64,000 bases of DNA from Podospora pseudocomata (Eukaryota > Ascomycota > Sordariomycetes > Sordariales > Podosporaceae), in NCBI RefSeq assembly GCF_035222375.1, contig NC_085888.1:2356001-2420000 (forward strand), given 5' to 3'. A program made the position numbers and the translations under genes. The notes beneath the pieces were generated by a model that was given only the letters and a program-made list of their open reading frames with translations, searched no databases and was not told the origin of the DNA. Below are positions 9,930 through 21,921 of this stretch, piece by piece (within the stretch, counting starts at the first letter, position 1; the number at the start of each line of letters is the position of its first letter).

Positions 9930-12900
9930 GGGCAGCAATGGGGGGTACATGGATAGACGCAGAAAGATTTCAGGAGTTGATAATTGGGCACAGAGGAGAG
10001 GTCGAGTGGTCATAAGGCAAGGTGTATGGGAAACCAACCAGATAATTCTATCAAGAGAAATGGATGGATAAAGAGATGATATTATAGAGCTTTGGGTGTT
10101 TGGCAAGCGAGCCAGCAAAATAAGGCGCGGTGTTTTTGCGGTAGATGTTGGTTTTAGTGTATCACTTTATGTTGTCTTTTTCTATCAGTTACCTAGAGAA
10201 AAAGGTGTTGTTTTCTCATTATCCATTAGGGGCACATACTTTGAGGAGTTGGGAAATCATTTGCTTTTATTTTGTGTACACATATTGAGCTTTGATGAGG
10301 TGTTGATGTCTGCATTTAATGGCGACTGTATGTTTCGGTTTCGTGTTGCTTTTTCACACCAGGCCAAGGCATGTACATCGAACTGTGTAGCTTGGAATCA
10401 AATGGGTAGCCCAACTTTTTCCATTGACAGAAAAAGAGGTAGGGGATGTAAGATATGGCAACACACACGTTGAATACGTGATGTTCAAGCAGACCATGCT
10501 TCCGGAAGCTTGGATCATGGGGTCACAGGTGACTGGAGCTCACTGCTTTGCTGGCAGAGATGGAAAAAGCCGAGGGTGAGAAAGAGATAGATGGCGACTG
10601 ACGTGATAGGCAATTCCACATATGAAGAGTTTCTTAGGTCAAGTGGATGAAGAGAAAGAATCATCGACGTTGTGTGGTGACGAGTACAATGATAGTTTGT
10701 TTCATAAACAGTTCTCTCGATGGGACTTGAAATCGAAAGGAGGGTGCCCAATTTGGGGAGGATCATTCTCCAATGCTTGAAGGCCCTGTTCTCCAGTGAA
10801 CCTGTGTCAAGCAATCCGGACAAACGGGATGCTGGGCTTCGTGACAGACAGAAAGCTGCTTCTAATAGTGGACGAAATAAGACATCAAAAGTTGAATGAG
10901 TTAAAGGGAGGCGAGCAGTGCTCAACCTCTCAAGAATGTAAGACAGAAAATGCGGCAGGAGTGCCTCTCAAAACAGCCTGTATTGTACACTAGACAGTCC
11001 GACGTCCTACCATCTACCTTGAAATGGAAAAGGGGCAGGTGAGGTATGTAAGGTGACCCCCCAAGGTGAGCAATTGTGGCTGAGGCGGCTAACCGAACTT
11101 CCCATCCTATCTATGTTCATACTCAGAGCCTCGTGGTTTGCCGCCGAACTCACCCACCAACCCCTAAACGCACACCCACGGTTACACAAAGCGGCCTGTC
11201 ACCTCCATATTGGGGACTGCTACATATTCATAATTTCATGCTCCCGCAGCTCGGTTTCATTCCCCACAGTTTCACATGCAAAACTAACCAGCCACACTTT
11301 CCCTCGGTGAGGCTCGTTTCAACAGCATTCGACCTTATCTCACCTTGAGGTGTGTGCCTTTTCCGACCGAGGCCACCTCAAATGACACGTCAAAAAAGCG
11401 GTAAGCAAGAGACAGACTTACAACAGTGCAATGGGACACATCAAGAGGGGTCCATTTTTGCGGGGCACCTGTCCGCGAACTTTCAAACAAGGGAGTTTGA
11501 ACGTGTGTAAGTGGTTCGCCGGGTTAAGGGTTGGGGTTGTAGGTGGAGTGTCCGAAAAGCTAGGAATGAAAAATGTCACCAATCTCGGGTTTAGGCATGA
11601 GCAGTTGTGCCTTGGGCGGAAATTTCTTGACGGGACATGGCTGCTCTTTACGAGGGAAAACCGGGAATGCTGGTGTGATGCTGGTCTCTCCTCGGCCATC
11701 AGATATCTGGCGGTGAGACCCGAGGTCCCTGTGCTATTTTTTTCAGCTGAAGGGCTGAAAGTTGCACTAGAAGACGTCTATTGATCGAAACTATTGATGT
11801 TAGCTGTTGACACGGTGTTAGAGAGGAAGTGTTTGATTTTGTGGAACTGGGGAGGTGAAGGCTGCTCGTCTGATCAAAGGCGAAGCCTGGAACATCTCCC
11901 GTGTAGCAACACCTCTACCAGCTCTTGAGGCGGTGAGAAGACGATGATTTTCTAGAATATAGTTGGAAAAGGTGAGGCACCCCATAAGGTGACCGGATTG
12001 GAACAGCCACCAAGGTCTGCCGAGTGTTGAGGACGTTAGTCGAGGTAGGGGTGAAATGGCTGTCTGGTCGTCTTGCCACCTTCAGTCAAGCCATCAGACT
12101 AGACTCGATAACAGAAATGCGGCGAATGGTGTACTCCACAGGTTCGCCATATCTGGGCGAGATTTGAGAACCACCGAGGGACTTGGGCCCTGAATCAAGG
12201 TAGCGGAGGCCGAACGGAGAACTGCTATGCTTGGAGCTGGCGAGGCAGATTGATGAGATTTGGATGTCCATGTTCGAAATGTGGGCCTAGAAAGATCTTA
12301 GGGTGACGGTACGAACGCTGCGGAGACTTTATGGAGTTCGATATTGAAACTCTGGTTCGGTGCCGGCTTGCGTAATTCCGGAGATGAGGGTCACCAGGGT
12401 GTAGGCAAGTTGATATCGGAGGCCCTGAACTTCCAAAAAATATTAAAGTTCAGTTAAGCATTGACTAGACATACCTTTTGTGGAATAGAGATCAGACTAA
12501 GATCCCGGTTCAGATGGATGTCGTGGTGGCTTGGCTGTTCCTGGCCTGGTCCGATGTTTAACGGTTCCAGATGGAACATGGGCACGGGCGATATCCCAAG
12601 GAACTGGAACCAGGGGAAATGTCCTAGAACCGGCAGTTTAGTTTGATGCTAGCACGAATGAACGAAAAAAAGACCCGAGTGTGGCTGATGGGATGGCCAT
12701 GACTCCTTGACCGGAGTGCGGTAGATGTGAGGCCTGGTCCTATGACAAACGGGATATGCACCCGAGGAGAGGGCACCGGTTCACGGAGGGGCTTTAGCGA
12801 AAAGCCTGCCAAGATCCATTTCCTCAAACTCGATGGGGTGGAAATGCCTAATCCGTAGTTATGAGGGCGATGAGGCAATGCGGAGGAATTAGATACCGCC

Positions 12901-13753
12901 CTTCGGACTTTAGCACTGGGCTGGAGATTCGGGTCTCATGTTGATGCTGGTATGGGACGGCGTCCTCCCAGAGCGGTTCATCTTGGGTGAGAGCATCATT
13001 TTATGGTAGATTGAGGCATTGAAATGATAGTGTATGATCAAGCCGAAGCAACCATGTGTTGTAAGACCACGAGCGTCTCTCCACGTGGTAAGCTTTGAGA
13101 TGTGTTGGATGAAGGACAAAAAGGGACAGAGACAGGGCCACAACTCTTGGCTCTGTCATGAGAGAGAGCCAATCAGTCAGCCTTATCGTCGGTATCCAAT
13201 GGGGACTGTCCATTTCAGAAAACAGTGGGTCGAAAGTGGCACTGCAAGTACCCAAACTACCCTTGTCGGTTGTGCCGCCGTAGGGCTCTCACCCAGGGCG
13301 CGCTCACTGTCGCCAACTTCCCCGCGCCTCTGGGCTGTTGGAGCCTGGTCATTCCGTTGGCGGTTGGCGATTTACTCGGATGGCGGATGGTGTTAACATT
13401 TCGCTTCTTTGCTAAAACCGACCAACTCCCTCACCATGCCGGTGACCGACCCGGTGACTGTGAATACCTTCATCAGTTCCCTCCGGCCTGGTCTGGCCGT
13501 CCCCGCGTGACATCACCGCCTGCGCGCTCAGGTCCCCCGCCATCAGCCAAAAGGCATCCATCCTCCTCGTGCCCGCCTGGCGGCTGTGAGTTCATTCAGC
13601 TCGCTCTCCAAATCTCACCCCGCCATCTCACTCACCTCATTCACACAATCAACTGTCTTTTCTTTCATCAACGCTCATCAAGGCGATTCATAGTGGCAAG
13701 CGAGGTCCACATGGGTATAACTTGCAGCATAGACACGGTCGAGTCTGACAGCG
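9930..13753. other. Large gene-poor region upstream of adenosine deaminase
   Basis: About 3.8 kb without a supported gene. The longest ATG-started frame I would consider is 11431-11784 (+, 117 codons), with no recognisable domain and little sign of coding constraint. The last 400 bases are C/T-rich and form the likely promoter and leader of the next gene. No inverted-repeat element or tRNA seen. Confidence 0.45.
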
Positions 13754-13848
13754 ATGCTGAAAAAAATAATACGCAAGTCCCCGAGGAAACGCACCCGCAC
13801 TCAGTCAATATCACCCACACGGCGCTGGTTTACAAGATCGATGGCTGA
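13711..13848 (+). promoter_or_regulatory. Upstream ORF overlapping the adenosine deaminase start
   Basis: ATG 13711 opens a 45-codon frame, different from the main frame, that ends at TGA 13846-13848 and overlaps both candidate starts at 13754 and 13841. If transcribed, it would lower translation of the deaminase. Its peptide starts MGITCS, resembling an N-myristoylation plus palmitoylation signal, so an alternative first exon was considered, but I found no splice pair with the right phase. Confidence 0.35.
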
Positions 13849-16027
13849 CCTGTTCGTCCACAGGCCCGACGTTGTGAGTGAAGCTAGCGCAAGAAGCATG
13901 GCTGTAAGAAAGGCTCAAGGCTCTGGCGCTGAGTCCTATACTCGGCTCAACGGGGTGTCTAATGGTAATGGAACTCGAGGTGAAGGCTGGATGGCTCAGT
14001 ATGACTGCGTTGGGCCACTGGAGGCTGCTGCAAGAAGACGGAATCCAGAAATCGATTCATCAAGCCCCTGTCTCACAGATCAGCTTCATGCTTTCACTGG
14101 ACGGACGTCTGAAGAAACAAAGAAACCAAAACCATGGTCGTTACGGAGTTCTTCAAGAAATGTGACGCTCTCAGCTCCGAGAGAGTTCTTTGACGCAGCA
14201 GATAAGGACATTGAGGGAACTATCACGACGTATGACGAGCTACGGAAGGCACTCAAGGACCACGAAGATGCACTTTCGTTTGAGAATACCTGCAGGATCA
14301 ACGCTTCGGTGCTCGAGATCAAGGCCAACGCTAAGCTTCAGGCTCTCAAAAAGGACGACATCGAACGCTATTACACGCCAGCTCCGCCCAGGCAGGGGTT
14401 TCAGGGCCAGGACCATCCTCGTTTCTACGGAGATCATTTCCTTTCCAACATCGACTTAATTCAACAAACCCAACTTTTCAGTCTCTTCCGCGCCATGCCC
14501 AAAGGCGCTCATCTTCATATTCACTTCAACGCTAACCTATTACCAAACTTCTTACTTGATATTGCGAAGGAGATGACCCGCATGTATATTTGGTGCAACA
14601 TGCCACTGGTGAATGACAAGGGGCAGGTAGACCGGACCGCTTTGGATCGGTGCCGGGTACAATTCAGTATTATGAACGAAGCGGCAGTGAAGGAGCGAGG
14701 CGAGGGCAATATTTTTGATGCCGCTTACCAAAACAGGACTGTGATGCAGTTCTCTAGGTTTCGGGAAGAATTCCGTCGGAGGTATGCCCAGGAGGACGTT
14801 GACAGAGTTGATAAATGGCTACAAAACAAGCTGGTCTTTGAAGAAGAGGAGGCCCACGGTTTGCTTCAAACAGCAAAAGGGTATGTAGACTCACTTTCCT
14901 TGTGAAACCATTGCTAACCAGCAGTACAGGGCATGGGAAAAGTTCAACGCAAGAACCCAAATGATGAAGGGCCTCTTCAACTATAAAAGTGCATACGCAA
15001 GATATACACGCCATTGCTTAGAGGAGTTCGCCGATGACAACATCCAGTACGCCGAGATCCGTGTGAATTTTATGTCGACAAACCAAGTATGGGAAGATGA
15101 CGGGTCCAAAAAACTTGACAACGAAGGAATCACAGATCTGATTATCGATCAATACGAGAAATTCCAACGCCAGCATCAAGGAAAAGTGGTTCAGGGGCTC
15201 AAGATCATCTATTGCACGCCACGGTCATTCGACACCGAGCAGGTGGAAGAGTCGCTTCACGAGTGTCTCGAGTTCAAGCTCAAAGAGAAGTACTCAAACT
15301 ACATTGCCGGTTTTGACTTGGTTGGCGAAGAAGGCAAAGGTCACCCCTTACATTATTTCACAAAGCAGCTGCTTCGATTCCAGAAAGCCTGTCGGCTAGC
15401 AGGAACCTCCATACCGCTTTTGTTGCACTGCGGTGAGACTCTGGATCATGGCGATGAGACGGACAGAAACCTGCTCGATGCTCTCCTGCTCGGGTCCAAG
15501 CGGATCGGCCACGGGTTTGCCCTGCCGCGGCATCCTTTTATTATGGAGCAGATGAAACAGCACAACATCTGTGTGGAAGTGTGCCCAATATCGAACGAGA
15601 TACTGGGACTCACGCCGAGAATAAGCGGGCACTCTGTGTACAACCTGCTGGCTAATAATGTCCACTGCACTGTGAGCACCGACAACGGGACACTATTTAG
15701 GTAGGTTTCCTTTGATATTGTCTCTCGCCAGGTATGCTGACGTGCTCTAGATCGCGATTATCACACGACTTTTATCAAGTACTGGCAGGAAAGGCAGACA
15801 TGACGCTCCATGGACTTCGGCAGCTGATTGAGTGGAGTCTTGAGCACTCGTGCATGGATGCAAAGGAGAGGGAAAAGGTGCATACCGCTTGGCTCCACAT
15901 GTGGGAGAAGTTTTGTCTGAGGATTGTCAAGGGTGAATTTGACCAACCGCAACAGCGAAGAGACGGCGAGGCTACCTTGGGGGTGGCTGGAAACGAGAAA
16001 AAGACAGCTGCTATGCCCGGCCCATGA
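13754..16027 (+). CDS. Adenosine deaminase-related protein, CECR1/ADGF family
   Basis: Three exons: 13754-14880, 14930-15700 and 15751-16027, with introns of 49 and 50 bases (GTATGT...ACAG; GTAGGT...CTAG). They join TAKG to AWEKF and TLFR to SRLSHDF, and encode 724 residues. Metal-dependent deaminase motifs: MPKGAHLHIH (two zinc-binding His), HCGET (His and catalytic Glu), RIGHGF, SNEILG, and VSTDNGTLF (zinc-binding Asp). In classical adenosine deaminases the last motif has two Asp (DD); here the second is Asn. The N-terminus is basic with no signal peptide, unlike animal secreted ADGFs. Expected role is deamination of adenosine or a related nucleoside in purine salvage, but the exact substrate is uncertain. 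In-frame ATG 13841 (MADLFVHRP) is an alternative start. Confidence 0.88.
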
Positions 16028-17766
16028 TTCTTGGCCTCTCCCAGGGCCAGTAGAGAAATGGAGAAACAGGAAGAAAGGTTTCGGGCGGTAGAATATGACA
16101 GGTATATGACAAAGACAGCAATGTGTCTGGCTGGGGTTTGTTTTGCAATTATGTCATGGTTCACGGTCATAAACGGGATTTTAAACGGTAGGACAGGGCA
16201 CAGGGGGTATATGACGATGATGATACCATGTTTGGGAACGGATTAAGATTTTCTGGGCCTTCTTTGTTTGAGTATGACAGGCTCTGCTCACGGGCCGCGA
16301 GGCCATGTTTGGGGGTCGGGATGGAAGAAGCGATACATGTCACATTCGTGAGTCCTTCTTAGGAGCCAGGGTTGGTTCATGGGTTTACTGGGCTGGTTTA
16401 CTGGGCGAGTTACATACTGGGTTGTTAGACGGGCGAAACAACGGTTGACGGGGACAATGGCAATGGATTTGGAGTTCATGGCGTTTACTCACCTCAACTT
16501 CACCTTGGTCATCTCTCACAGCCAGCAACCAGTTTCAAGGCGATTCCCGGATGACTGAGATGACAGATCAAACTTTTCTCCTTTCTTCGGCCCTCTTCCC
16601 TTTGTCACTGTCAACCTTTACTCAATTCCCACCTGATCTCTCACGCCTGTTATCGACAAAGCGATCAGGCTGCCAGAGCCTCATGAGCAGTCCGTCAAAT
16701 CAGGTACGTCTCCATTTTGGGCCGCCCCGCATTTACATTGCCATACAACTGTTGGCTGCATCATGTTTGCACCTTCGCTCGGATTTGCGGACCAAGCCAT
16801 CCACCTATCCATCACCCATCAGGCTGAGGGGGGGCTGAGACGTGCGCGCGGTCACGACTTCAACCACTCAGGCAGCATCGCTCGCATTACATAGTTCCCA
16901 TCCCACCATCCCTCAGGAAAGTGAAGGGGGAACGACCGGCGGGGAATTTCCCTTTCCTATAACAAGAAGCCTACACTATTGTTCCACCTGAGGTATGTGT
17001 GTCAGCGTAATTGGACAAGGTCGGCGATAGACTGGGTCCAAATCAAGGCTTGTAAGCGCGCCGCAGAGGCTCTACGGTAAACAATCGACTTCGTTTCCAG
17101 GACATGAAAGATCGTTCTCGGGGTGGATGGTTAGAGAATGCATTCTATGCAGGGGCCTTTTCCACCCGCTCCGCTCCCGTTTTTGGCCTTCTGAGATCTT
17201 ACTATCGCTGGGTACCGCTGCCGTGGAGCTGGACCAGGCTGAGATGTCCAGAGACGAAGGAATATGAAAACCCTGGTTGGAGATGTGGTATTAAACACAC
17301 TACAGTTCACCTCCATTTCATCTTCTTCATTTAGCACATAGACTGAAGTCAGCAGCGTTTTTCTTTTTGTCTTATGTCTAGGTGTCGGTGAAACCGCCAG
17401 CGAACAACCTCAAAGTTTGCCTTGCTCGTCGGGCGTTTCTCTCACACACGCATTTTCCAATCGTCGCTTCTATTGCCTGCTTTCACCCCACCGATTGGCG
17501 AGACAGGTGTAACGCACAGCTACCATACGGTGCACCTAGATTGTTTGCGCCAAGCTGAACTAGAGCTGAGCCTTCAATCATTCCTGACTGGGCGTTTCGA
17601 GCGTCGACGACGTGGCCGCGCGACGAACTTTTTTCTTCTCTCTGAATAGTTGTAAACAATACAGTGTCGGTCTCGTCAAGGTTCTCTTTTACTCTTACTC
17701 TTCAGAGTCGTATCTAGGAGACGTTGAGCGCCTGTATTATACGTTATTCTGGACAGCATCATCGCC
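16028..17766. other. Intergenic region
   Basis: About 1.7 kb. Contains short direct repeats of GGTTTACTGGGC near 16380-16405 and a C/T-rich stretch before 17767. No supported gene. Confidence 0.45.
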
Positions 17767-19445
17767 ATGTCCAGCCTTCCGCTGCCTCTGGATGAGGATG
17801 CTCCCACGGGAGCGCTTGCTTGGTATGTATTTCCCTCGAATCCCTTCAGAACTTACCTTAACAGAGTAACTAACTTTCAACAAGGTTCCCATACGGCCGT
17901 CAGGATCTTCCAGGTTGGCGCTTCGACGTCATCACCCTCCTCGCCATCATCGGCGAGTCCAGCGTCGCTGAACACGCCCAAACCCTCACAGCATCCCGTC
18001 TCTGCCTCCTCCCACGTATCATTCCCGCCCCTCAAGCCCTCCTCAAACCAGTCCGGCCTCAACGACTTCCAGAAGCCAACGCCAAAATGACAGGCGTACA
18101 CAGCGGGGTGGTACTCGACACGGTAGGTTTCTTCGCAAACATCCTACAACCCCTCGACGAGATGAAGCCCTTCTCCTTTAAAGTCCTCGAGATCAAGCAC
18201 ACGAAGGAAGCTTTGGAAGCCATCAAAGCGGACAAAACAAGAGAGGAAAAGGGGAGACTTACCACCTCCGCCAAGGGCAGCAACTGGTGGAGAAGAGGCT
18301 GGAGAGGGCAGCAAAAACCAACAGCACCGCATATCAAGCCTACCGTTGATACCACCACAGTCCTCACCCTCTCCCGACCAAGCTTCTTCGGCCCAGCCAA
18401 CGCCAACCCAACCGAAAAACCACCCACCCGTAAACCCACTGTTCGGTTCGCCACAGCAGCGGCAGACGACGACCTCGAACGAGGCGGCTCCTCCAGCACC
18501 ACGCTCACAACCTCTGATAATAACCACCCCCACCACCTCCCCCATCACCGAACATCAACCATCAGACCCTCCGTCCCGGCAACGTTATGCTCCCCCGTGC
18601 ACCTACTTTCGATTTTTTCATTTGCCCTCACACTGGCAATCATCATCCTCTCCGCCCTCTGGGAAGACGGCACGGCCATTCTGGCCATAGTATTGATGTC
18701 GCTGGCCTCGTCGGTGGTTTGCTACGCCTCGCTGTGGAAGCCCGTTCTCATGAACAGGACCACTTCGGGCAAGGTGCCCGAGGGGGATGTCGTGATCAGG
18801 ACAAGGGAGGGGGCGTTTCTGCTGATCAAATGCACCGAGGAGGTGGCGCGGGAGCTGTATTCCGGGACGGAGGAGTGCAAGTACGTGGTGGAGAGCGATC
18901 TGTACAGGCTGTACATGGGGTTGGGGATGGTGCTGCTGATGGTGAGCGTGGTGTTGCTGGGGAACTGCGGGTGGAACAGTCAGGTGCTGATTGGGGGGGG
19001 TTATATCTGTTTGAACGGGCTGTATTGGATGATGGGGTTGGTGGAGGAGAAGAGGTTTTGGGATGTGGATAGGAGGTATACCGTTCGGGATGTGACCAAG
19101 GAGGATTCAAAGGGGGCGCATGCTTTTCCGGAGGGGAAGGATAAGTGGGAGAAGGATCGGTTGGAGGATGATGAGATTCCTAGTTTTACGAGGACGATGT
19201 GGTATGCGATCAGGGAGACGAAGGGGCAGGTGGCGTGGGTGAAGAGGAGCGGGGCGATGCCGAAGACGAAGCAGTGGAAGAGGTGGTTGGAGGAGGCGCA
19301 GAAGATGGCTGAGAAGGGGGAGAGAGGGTGGAAGGCGGTGAGGAGGAAGGGGGAGATTATGAGGGAGGAGGGGGCCGAAGATGATGCGGAACAGATGGCG
19401 CCTGCGCAGGAGGTGCAGAGGAGGGGGACTGTGAGGGGGGAGTGA
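17767..19445 (+). CDS. Conserved fungal multi-pass membrane protein, function unknown
   Basis: Two exons, 17767-17822 and 17885-19445. The 62-base intron has a GTATGT donor and a CTAAC branch point and restores one frame through TGALAW-FPYGRQDLPGWRF. The protein has 538 residues. The N-terminal third is soluble (LLAIIGESSVAEHAQ, SGVVLDTVGFFANIL); a polar, Pro/Thr-rich linker follows; then come hydrophobic segments near residues 257-277, 281-301, 360-378 and 383-403. Between the helices is a conserved-looking loop (GAFLLIKCTEEVARELY). The C-terminus is highly charged, with KKK/EEE-type stretches. I do not recognise a named family. The mix of soluble N-domain, two helix pairs and charged tail suggests an integral membrane protein of Pezizomycotina, but that is inference. 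Confidence 0.8.
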
Positions 19446-20551
19446 GGGAAGTTGTGTGGTGGGTGTTGGGTTGTATGAATATCATGATGCCTTGGGCGTA
19501 GCATTGGTTTGGATCTAGGATAGTGACCATCATCATAGAAAAAGGTTGGGTAGGGTCAAAATACTAGGACTCTCATGAGATGTCGTCAAACGTGGATCGC
19601 GAACACGAGCACTAGCCTTCAAAAAACGTGAAACAATCTTTCGTCGACGCTGGAGTTAACGTTTGGTTCCATCCGAACCCCATAGCACAGCCCGGGCCTG
19701 GCCCTTTGAATCCCGAGAGCTTGGGACCCCGCGACAAGCTTTCTATAAATTGGCTCGAGCTTTCATGAACCTCATCTACTTCAAAGACTGACTAGGCTCC
19801 CGTTTCTTCACATGGCAGATGTACCTACTAGCCTGCAAGAGCACATTTCTTCCCCTGAATCTCCCCGGCATTGTCTCGTCACCATTTACAAAGTAGCCCA
19901 GCCTCGGAATACAAAGGAAGCAGAAAACGTGCCGCGGCATGCCGTGCCGTACCCCCAAAAACCGGAGACATCGGAGGTAGGACCGGATCTCGGCCGGGTC
20001 TCGGCCGGCTAAGAACCTCATCTTCACTTCGGCGCTGGCCAAGAAACTCCGCAGGTTTCCCTTGGGATTTTCCAGCTGTTAGGGAACATGCCTGGAAACC
20101 CAGAAGCGTCATTTTTTTCACTGCAAGGTTCCATGTTGTCGATCACTTTTTGATGATGGCTGATAAGTGCTGACGTGCAGTTTTGAATCCATCCATTCCA
20201 TCCCACATCCGCTTGTTGCGGTTAGAGAAACCGGATATTTCCCCAAAGGAGGTTTTTTTTTTTTTTTTTTTTTTTTCCCTTCCTGTGGCCTCCTCAATGC
20301 CACCGGGATTTATGGAGTATTCCACTCAAATCACAGTCCCATCCTCCACAATTGAGGATATCACAGTGGGATCTCTGCAAAGTTTCTCAAGTTTCAGCCG
20401 ATGGCGCCATCGTCCCGCATCTCCATTTTTCTGGATCTGGATTCTGAACAAAAAAGTTTTGAAGATGGGGTTGGTTGATGGAGGTGGGTAAGGTGGATTT
20501 TGAATACGAAACCCTGCAAGGGCAGGGCTAGGTGGAATTAGCCGAAGCGAG

Positions 20552-20558
20552 TGACTCA
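20552..20558. promoter_or_regulatory. TGACTCA motif (GCN4/CPC1-type site), distal
   Basis: An exact match to the core recognised by Gcn4 and CPC1, about 1.4 kb upstream of cpc-1 uORF1. By chance about one TGA(C/G)TCA is expected per 8 kb, so this copy alone is weak. Confidence 0.25.
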
Positions 20559-21661
20559 CCAAAACTTAATTGCTGTTCAACACAACGGTTGCAAGTGGTC
20601 AGCAAAGCAATTGGGGGTTTTGATTCGACGGCACAAAAAGAAGAGGTGAGCTTGTTGTAAGAGAAAGGGAACTGCAGAGGTCTTGTGTATGCTATCGTCA
20701 ATATATCCAGATGTGGGTGGGCTTTGAGGCGGAGTCGTGTCTTGTGCCTCGAATGTGGTGTAGGGCTGCTGTTTTTCCATCCTCGATGCTGTGCGACCGA
20801 CCGTCTCGCTGTTGTTGCCCAATCTTCACAGCCCTCGAGGACATCTGTCTGGAAACGTTTCCTTTTCTTCTTCAGCCGGGAGAAAGGACCGCAAGTCGAT
20901 AGGACTACCACCGTAGCTGCGCGGTCCTAGCGGCTCTTCAACAATTGGACGATGTTACACATGCAAGCACTTCGCAAGGCGTTGCGCGTCCGGGCAGTCG
21001 GTCCCTTGACGGTTACGCAGCCCTGCCTTGTGCGCCCCCATGGAAATTACCCACATGTCCACATGGACGATTTGCAATAATTCATTGCAGTTCCATGCGG
21101 CTCTTTTCTCACAGCTCATATGTGTCTAGTTGTCGGTGTGCTCTACGAATTTTCTTGTTGCTTTCGGGTTCCATGTCAACTTTTTGACATGTCAAGCCTA
21201 CCGCGCCCTTGGGAGGCCTGGCAGACACCCTGAACCGTGCCGCCGGCGTAAGCCCGTCCGAGCGTCGCTCTTTTGCTGCAGTTCAACCGGAAAGGCAGAG
21301 TGGGCCCAAATCTCACTGGCCCCGTGTTATTGGATGGGAGCCTTGTGATGAGATCCACGGTGGGGCAGTGCTACACCAGAGTGTACCACGGTACAGAATA
21401 TTCAAATGGACCATCTTGGGGCTTGATTGGAGTCTATGTGTTGGGAGAAGCTGAAGAAGGTGCGAAGAAGACTGGCTCTTATGAAATTTGTGTCAGCTAA
21501 CGAATCCGACACAAACCCAATGGGAGATCAGCTTTCGCGAATGTGTTGAAGCCAAAGCAGGGCTTCAAAACTAGCAGCGACGCTACGCGGTTTGGAACCC
21601 CGCAGTCTGCAACGTTGTCAAGGCTGCGGTTTTTTTTGGAGCCGGTCGGTCCTCAAGTTTG

Positions 21662-21668
21662 TGACTCA
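21662..21668. promoter_or_regulatory. TGACTCA motif (GCN4/CPC1-type site), proximal to cpc-1
   Basis: An exact TGACTCA about 245 bases upstream of uORF1, in the expected promoter zone. CPC1 is known to control its own transcription in Neurospora, so an autoregulatory site here is plausible. Confidence 0.45.
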
Positions 21669-21912
21669 CACTTGCCCTTTTCGGCTGACTGTCGGCACAG
21701 CCAATCAGATGGCAGATCCCACGGCGCTGCCGCCTTGGAAGCCTCTGCGGCCTGGGGCAGGCGTCGGGGTGGGGCATCCGCTCTGCTTGCCCAGGCAGTT
21801 CGCTGCCTGATTAAAACGTCCTCTGCGCCCACTTTTCCGTCCTGCTTTCTCTTTCTCTCACCAAACCACTCACAACAACCAATTTTCAGAACAACCCAAG
21901 GCATCTACCAAG

Positions 21913-21921
21913 ATGCGTTAA
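21913..21921 (+). promoter_or_regulatory. cpc-1 uORF1 (Met-Arg-stop)
   Basis: ATG CGT TAA: a two-codon upstream ORF, by position equivalent to the reinitiation-permissive uORF1 of GCN4 and cpc-1. Its stop is also the in-frame stop that bounds the N-terminal extension of the main reading frame. It is shorter than the 20-codon uORF1 reported for Neurospora. Confidence 0.75.

Larger units (their letters stand above)
19446..21912. other. Intergenic region and cpc-1 promoter
   Basis: About 2.5 kb without a supported gene. It holds a run of 24 T (20253-20276) and two TGACTCA motifs described separately. The 200 bases before 21913 are C/T-rich and probably contain the cpc-1 transcription start. Confidence 0.45.

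Noticed and set aside
20253-20276. Run of 24 T as a possible poly(A) tail of a retroposed copy on the minus strand
   Set aside because: No recognisable element next to it and no target duplication; a simple homopolymer is enough.
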